DNA of 8,447 nucleotides, taken from Nitrospira sp. (GTDB lineage: Bacteria; Nitrospirota; Nitrospiria; Nitrospirales; Nitrospiraceae). The notes under the pieces were generated by a model. It did not search any database, had not been told where the DNA came from, and saw only the letters and a program-made list of their open reading frames with translations. A program made the position numbers and the translations under genes. Below, piece by piece: positions 5,703 to 8,447 of the stretch (positions within the stretch are counted from its first letter, which is position 1; the number at the start of each line of letters is the position of its first letter). The DNA is taken from NCBI GenBank assembly GCA_020697375.1, contig JAJFBJ010000195.1:1-8447 (forward strand), in the 5' to 3' direction.

Positions 5703-5834
5703 ATGATTGAGTTTCCGTTGATCCTGATCGGCTATGCGTTGGTCCCGTTTATCGCTATTCAGCTAATGGTCATGGCGGACCGGCCACAACAGACGGCTGA
5801 TCAGAGCACCTTCCCGCAGGTCGAAATCCTGTGA
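5703..5834 (+). CDS. Small single-pass membrane protein (43 residues)
   Basis: The first 25 residues are strongly hydrophobic (MIEFPLILIGYALVPFIAIQ onward, with LMVMAD closing the helix). The short polar tail, about 18 residues, is rich in Gln, Asp and Thr and ends VEIL. The start is ATG 5703, with a strong SD AAAGGAG (5688-5694) 8 nt upstream. The frame is open back to 5589, but the upstream part looks like untranslated leader. The AAGGAG lies inside a 12-bp inverted repeat with 5605-5616, so translation may be controlled by RNA folding. I do not recognise a family; the size resembles small membrane subunits or regulators of larger complexes, but no partner is visible nearby. The strong SD and clean topology support a real gene. 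Confidence 0.6.
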   Translation: MIEFPLILIGYALVPFIAIQLMVMADRPQQTADQSTFPQVEIL

Positions 5835-5911
5835 ATCACGCACTCCTGCACTGTAAGTAGAATCGCCTTTCGCCGGGCACTCTTACCGCTTCTTCCTCTC
5901 ACTTCCAGACA

Positions 5912-5956
5912 CCACTGCGGCAGGATCGGAGGCCGCCTCCGATCCTGCCGCAGTGG
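5912..5956. repeat. 45-bp palindrome (22-bp perfect arms, 1-nt centre)
   Basis: Bases 5912-5933 (starting CCACTGCGGC) and 5935-5956 are exact reverse complements around C5934. The dyad ends sharply at both sides (A5911 against C5957). As RNA it would form a very stable hairpin. There is no T tract on either strand, so it is not a classical intrinsic terminator, though it could block transcription or protect RNA from either direction between the small membrane gene and the lipoprotein gene. A REP-like or MITE-like repeat unit is an alternative. Confidence 0.85.
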
Positions 5957-5970
5957 CAGTGCAACGTACC

Positions 5971-5988
5971 AACACGTGATAACACGTG
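5971..5988. promoter_or_regulatory. Tandem AACACGTG motif, possible operator
   Basis: AACACGTG occurs at 5971-5978 and again at 5981-5988, separated by AT. Each CACGTG core is itself a palindrome, and the repeat period is 10 bp, about one helical turn, so two dimers could bind the same DNA face. It lies about 195 bp upstream of the lipoprotein start and 15 bp after the large palindrome. A binding factor is not identifiable. Confidence 0.35.
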
Positions 5989-6041
5989 GCGCGCTGGGGA
6001 TGACGAAAGCCGGCGCCCCCTATTCGGCTTCTCCAATCGTC

Positions 6042-6070
6042 TCGACGAATTCGGCCAACCTGTGTAGAAT
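6042..6070 (+). promoter_or_regulatory. Weak candidate promoter of the lipoprotein gene
   Basis: TCGACG (6042-6047) and TAGAAT (6065-6070) are 17 bp apart, a correct sigma-70 spacing with four of six matches in the -35 element. A second -10-like TATACT follows at 6079-6084 without a recognisable -35. Either would leave a leader of roughly 90-105 nt before ATG 6183. Confidence 0.28.
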
Positions 6071-6182
6071 CGTTCCTGTATACTGGCACACGGCAGCGAA
6101 CACCACCCATCTCATTGTCCTGCTAGTCAGTCATGAAACTGGTTCGGGTGACGAGTCTCACTAAGCCATCGCTAAGAGATCC

Positions 6183-6872
6183 ATGAAAACGGTGAATCTG
6201 CCTCTGATGCTCTGCGCGCTCCTGCTGACAACCGCCGGTTGCAGAGGATACGCGTTCGTGGAGACACCCACGACGGATGGTTTCCATTCGAAACTCCCAT
6301 CGCCTTACACCAGGGCCGTGGTGTGGGGAGGACGCGGCGACACCATCCAAAGCGCCAGCACGTGGCTGCTCAAAAAGGGCATTCTCGTCGTCGATCAGAC
6401 AAAAGTGCTCCAAGCCGCCGCGGACCAAAAGGTGAGCCTGTCGGGATATCAGTACCTGGAAACTGACGTGCTGCGGATGGCTAAACTAGTGGGAGCACGG
6501 CTCGTGGTGTTCAGCAATGCCGAAGTGGGATCGTGGGAAGCGTTGGATTGGAGTGCCGGATTTCCTCGCAGCCAGAGAGTCTACTCCGCCACAGTCGCAC
6601 TGAGAGCGGTCGATGTAAATACGGGTGAAATTGAATGGAGCGGCAAGGCCCAGTCCACCGAGCGATTCAGCAACATCGAAGAAGGCATCAGCCTCCTCAC
6701 GTGCCATGCTCTTGCCACGGCCTGGGGCATGCGCAATCCCGGGGCCAGCGCGCCTGAGAATATCTGCCCTCCAGGCTCCGGGCTCATGACGAGTGAAGTG
6801 AGCCTCCCCAAGCCCCAAGCCTCCTCCCCTCCCTCCGGCAGTCCGGGCTCAAGTCCCTCGGCGAACTACTGA
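6183..6872 (+). CDS. CsgG/LpoB-like outer-membrane lipoprotein
   Basis: The predicted lipoprotein has 229 residues. It begins with a short basic N-region and a hydrophobic core (LPLMLCALLL) and ends the signal in the lipobox TTAGC, with Cys20 as the lipidated residue; Arg21 at +2 would favour outer-membrane sorting by the enterobacterial rule. The body (about 40-182) has an alternating strand/helix pattern: WLLKKGILVVDQ, then the LSGYQYLETDVLRMAKLVGARLVVF segment (positions 85-110), then VYSATVALRAVDVNTGEIEWSGKAQ split around 133-157, then a helix EEGISLLTCHALATAWG. This resembles the CsgG/LpoB/GNA1162-type fold, in which LVGARLVV and strands of the type ATVALRAVDVNTGEIEWSG are typical. The C-terminal 45 residues are Pro/Ser-rich and probably disordered. 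ATG 6183 has only a weak SD (AAGAGA). It most likely has an envelope role, but the process is unknown. Confidence 0.72.
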   Translation: MKTVNLPLMLCALLLTTAGCRGYAFVETPTTDGFHSKLPSPYTRAVVWGGRGDTIQSASTWLLKKGILVVDQTKVLQAAADQKVSLSGYQYLETDVLRMAKLVGARLVVFSNAEVGSWEALDWSAGFPRSQRVYSATVALRAVDVNTGEIEWSGKAQSTERFSNIEEGISLLTCHALATAWGMRNPGASAPENICPPGSGLMTSEVSLPKPQASSPPSGSPGSSPSANY

Positions 6873-6993
6873 CCGTTCCTTTGCCTGTCACAGACGCCAA
6901 GGGACGCGCTCTGCCCCGAGTGCTTTCTCGGTTACGCCCAATCTGGAATGGCGCACAAAAGTGCTCTTTGGTCGATTTTACCGACCTACGCGT

Positions 6994-6999
6994 TATACT
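6994..6999 (+). promoter_or_regulatory. Possible -10 element before the exported protein gene
   Basis: TATACT (6994-6999) lies about 40 bp upstream of ATG 7040. A small dyad, GGTCG-ATTTTAC-CGACC (6970-6986), occupies the place of a -35 element. TTGGTC (6968-6973) is 20 bp away, too far for a good sigma-70 -35. An activator-dependent promoter would fit, but the evidence is thin. Confidence 0.28.
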
Positions 7000-7039
7000 G
7001 CAGAGTGCCGTTATGCACGGTTGATCGACGGGCAGGCGT

Positions 7040-7888
7040 ATGGCCATTTCCATCCTGACCACACTTTTTAGCCTCAGCCTGTTCGCGACTTCGATGTCCG
7101 AGGCCGCAGAGAACCGTCCCTTCTGGACTGAACAAGCGCTATTTCACTTTGGCGACGATGTCTTCTTTACAGGCCGGTCCTCGTGCGCTCCGAACGTGGA
7201 AGAGGGCCGTCAACGCGCTTATATGGCCGCAGTGCAGGAGGTCAAGAATTTCACCCGTGCCCAAGAAGTCGATGGCTTTCCATTGGATACCCAAATGATA
7301 TTCGAAGATCCCCATCCCCCGGACTGTCCGCCTGGATTGGTTACCGTATGGCGACTCTTGCGCGCCCCCCGAGCCTCGCTGGAATCCCTCACGAAACATC
7401 CTGTTCCAAGCCGGCCGACGGATATTTCCCCGATCCTGGCGCAGATCACGGCGATCCGAAATCTGACCCCGCGGGTCGGGATGTTGCGGGACGAAGTGTG
7501 GAATCGTTATGGCCTGCCTCGTTCGATCTGGGCACACCCGGACAGAGGTGAACTGACCTGGGAATATTCTCAGTTCGGCCTGACCATCATCTTTAACCAG
7601 GACGATGTGCTGACCCATTGGCGACTGAACGGACCCCATCCACGTTCCAGTGACGATACGTCCCCCGCGCTTCGGCAGGACCATCCCGTGGGCAAAGAAC
7701 TTCCAGCGATCGACCTCACCGCCCGCCTTCGGCAGTTGGAACAACAACAGGATGTCGATCGGCGCCGGCAGGCACAGCGCTATTGCATGTTGCGTTTTGC
7801 GGAGGTTCCGGAATCCCTGCGACCGAAACAGAACAGTTGCGAACAACGCGAATACGAGCGCCTGAAAGACCAACGCCGCCCGTTCTAA
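7040..7888 (+). CDS. Exported protein with LPP20-like and BamE/SmpA-like parts
   Basis: The predicted protein has 282 residues with a Sec-type signal peptide (hydrophobic ISILTTLFSLSLFATSM, likely cut after SEA at about 22). Residues about 30-112 hold a region like LPP20/DUF4384-type lipoproteins (FFTGRSSC ... EEGRQRAYMAAVQEV), where a strand precedes a helix full of Ala and Arg. Residues about 146-196 look like a BamE/SmpA/OmlA-type two-helix, beta-sheet unit: GMLRDEVWNRYGLP, then TWEYSQFGLTIIF and VLTHW. The rest is polar with a predicted helix rich in Gln and Arg (about 225-275). There is no lipobox, so the mature protein is probably soluble periplasmic. The start ATG 7040 has a weak SD (GGCAGG) and was chosen because it gives a proper signal peptide. 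The response regulator begins 37 nt after the stop. Domain assignments are by pattern only. Confidence 0.65.
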   Translation: MAISILTTLFSLSLFATSMSEAAENRPFWTEQALFHFGDDVFFTGRSSCAPNVEEGRQRAYMAAVQEVKNFTRAQEVDGFPLDTQMIFEDPHPPDCPPGLVTVWRLLRAPRASLESLTKHPVPSRPTDISPILAQITAIRNLTPRVGMLRDEVWNRYGLPRSIWAHPDRGELTWEYSQFGLTIIFNQDDVLTHWRLNGPHPRSSDDTSPALRQDHPVGKELPAIDLTARLRQLEQQQDVDRRRQAQRYCMLRFAEVPESLRPKQNSCEQREYERLKDQRRPF

Positions 7889-7925
7889 TACAGTGGAGTG
7901 CGGAGACCCCAGAGGAGAGTCGACC

Positions 7926-8420
7926 ATGGCCACGAACGCAAGAGAGCCTTCGATCATTTTGATTGTAGATGACGATCCGTCGACCTTGCTGCTGAGCGCG
8001 AAACCCCTGGAGGAGGCGGGTTATACGGTCCTTACAGCGCCGGGAAGTTCCGAGGCCTTGCGCATCCATGCCGAGCACCCTCACCCAGTGAATCTAGTGA
8101 TTGCCGATATTTTCCTGCCTCCTCCTGGATTTCAACTGTCGGTGGACAGCAACCCTTATCCTCGCGTCAATGGCCTCGAAATGATTGAACGTCTCCTCGA
8201 AGAAAAACGAGCCATCCGGGTGATCCTCATGTCCGGCAGCGCCGGCGCCGATTTGCTCAGCCGGGGATTGATTCGGGATGGATTGCCGTTTCTTCGGAAG
8301 CCTTTTACCACGGAAGCCTTGCTCGCACTGGTGGGACAGGTTCTGGCTGGTCCACCTGCCTCGGCGGATCCCAAGAAATCAGCGCCTTCGGGAAACAGTG
8401 AGATCGAGTGGTTTGATTGA
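7926..8420 (+). CDS. Stand-alone CheY-like response regulator with loop insertion
   Basis: A single receiver domain of 164 residues with no output domain. The acidic pocket is Asp15-Asp16-Asp17 (ILIVDDDPST), the phospho-acceptor is Asp61 (LVIADIFLP), the conserved Ser/Thr is Ser103 (LMSGS), and Lys125 sits in LRKPF. Between Asp61 and the usual NG (82-83) there are 14 more residues than in CheY-type proteins, a Pro-rich loop (LPPPGFQLSVDSNPYPRVNG, 64-83). The last 20 residues are a Ser/Pro-rich tail ending EWFD. I chose ATG 7926 because a strong SD (GAGGAGAG, 7912-7919) lies 6 nt upstream; ATG 7893 would add 11 residues with no such site. It closely follows the exported-protein gene (37 nt) and is probably cotranscribed. 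Its partner kinase is unknown and need not be the island kinase at 892-2763. Confidence 0.88.
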   Translation: MATNAREPSIILIVDDDPSTLLLSAKPLEEAGYTVLTAPGSSEALRIHAEHPHPVNLVIADIFLPPPGFQLSVDSNPYPRVNGLEMIERLLEEKRAIRVILMSGSAGADLLSRGLIRDGLPFLRKPFTTEALLALVGQVLAGPPASADPKKSAPSGNSEIEWFD

Positions 8421-8447
8421 AGTCGGTCGCGGCCTCGTCGCCGGGGC

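Larger units (their letters stand above)
5835..6182. other. Intergenic region with large palindrome and CACGTG tandem
   Basis: I find no convincing gene in this roughly 350-bp stretch; the short frames on either strand have biased, low-complexity translations and no good SD. It opens with another GCACTCC (5840-5846) just after the small gene's stop, then the 45-bp palindrome (5912-5956), the tandem AACACGTG pair (5971-5988), and possible promoter elements for the lipoprotein gene (TAGAAT 6065-6070, TATACT 6079-6084). Confidence 0.5.

Noticed and set aside
5883..6164. Short open frames on both strands across the palindrome region
   Set aside because: They cover the 45-bp palindrome or lack ribosome-binding sites, and their translations look like non-coding sequence.
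7139..7957. A 272-codon open frame on the minus strand
   Set aside because: It lies antisense to the exported-protein gene, which has a signal peptide, recognisable domain patterns and a following response regulator with a strong SD. The antisense translation has no recognisable motif.
1..8447. CRISPR array, toxin-antitoxin or known defence system
   Set aside because: No regularly spaced repeats, no cas-like genes and no paired small toxin/antitoxin frames with SD sites were found on either strand.

Overview
The window is moderately GC-rich bacterial DNA. I suspect a Nitrospira-like (Nitrospirota) chromosome, based on the style of the GAF-HisKA_3 sensor kinase and of the response regulator with an enlarged receiver loop. 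That is recognition by eye, not proof. Three regions can be distinguished.

(1) 1-4500: a tRNA-Arg(CCT) gene (23-99) carries a 4.4 kb integrated element. The last 46 bases of the tRNA region (55-100) are repeated exactly at 4455-4500, which are the attL/attR signatures of an element integrated into the 3' half of a tRNA gene. Inside, on the minus strand, lie a tyrosine recombinase that has kept its whole catalytic domain but lost its N-terminal DNA-binding part, and a 623-residue hybrid sensor kinase (GAF, HisKA_3, HATPase, receiver). On the plus strand is a complete 1409-bp IS3-family insertion sequence with 25-bp imperfect inverted repeats and a 4-bp AATC target duplication; its orfB is broken by a one-base deletion. 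A 19-bp motif recurs near both ends of the element and resembles integrase arm sites. The IS sits in the spacer of an inverted repeat built from the same half-site. The element looks reduced and probably cannot move on its own.

(2) 4501-6182: DNA beyond attR. It holds a single-pass membrane protein of unknown function (4747-5451), a 43-residue small membrane protein (5703-5834) whose ribosome-binding site lies inside a 12-bp perfect inverted repeat with a competing shorter hairpin, a 45-bp near-perfect palindrome (5912-5956), and a tandem AACACGTG motif.

(3) 6183-8447: three plus-strand genes with an envelope and signalling flavour: a CsgG/LpoB-like lipoprotein, an exported protein combining an LPP20-like part with a BamE/SmpA-like part, and, 37 nt further on and probably cotranscribed, a stand-alone CheY-like response regulator with a 14-residue insertion next to its phosphorylation site.

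No CRISPR array, rRNA, toxin-antitoxin pair or recognised defence system was seen. The most unusual items are the SD-sequestering RNA structure before the small membrane protein, the split arm-site-like repeats of the tRNA element, and the enlarged receiver loop.
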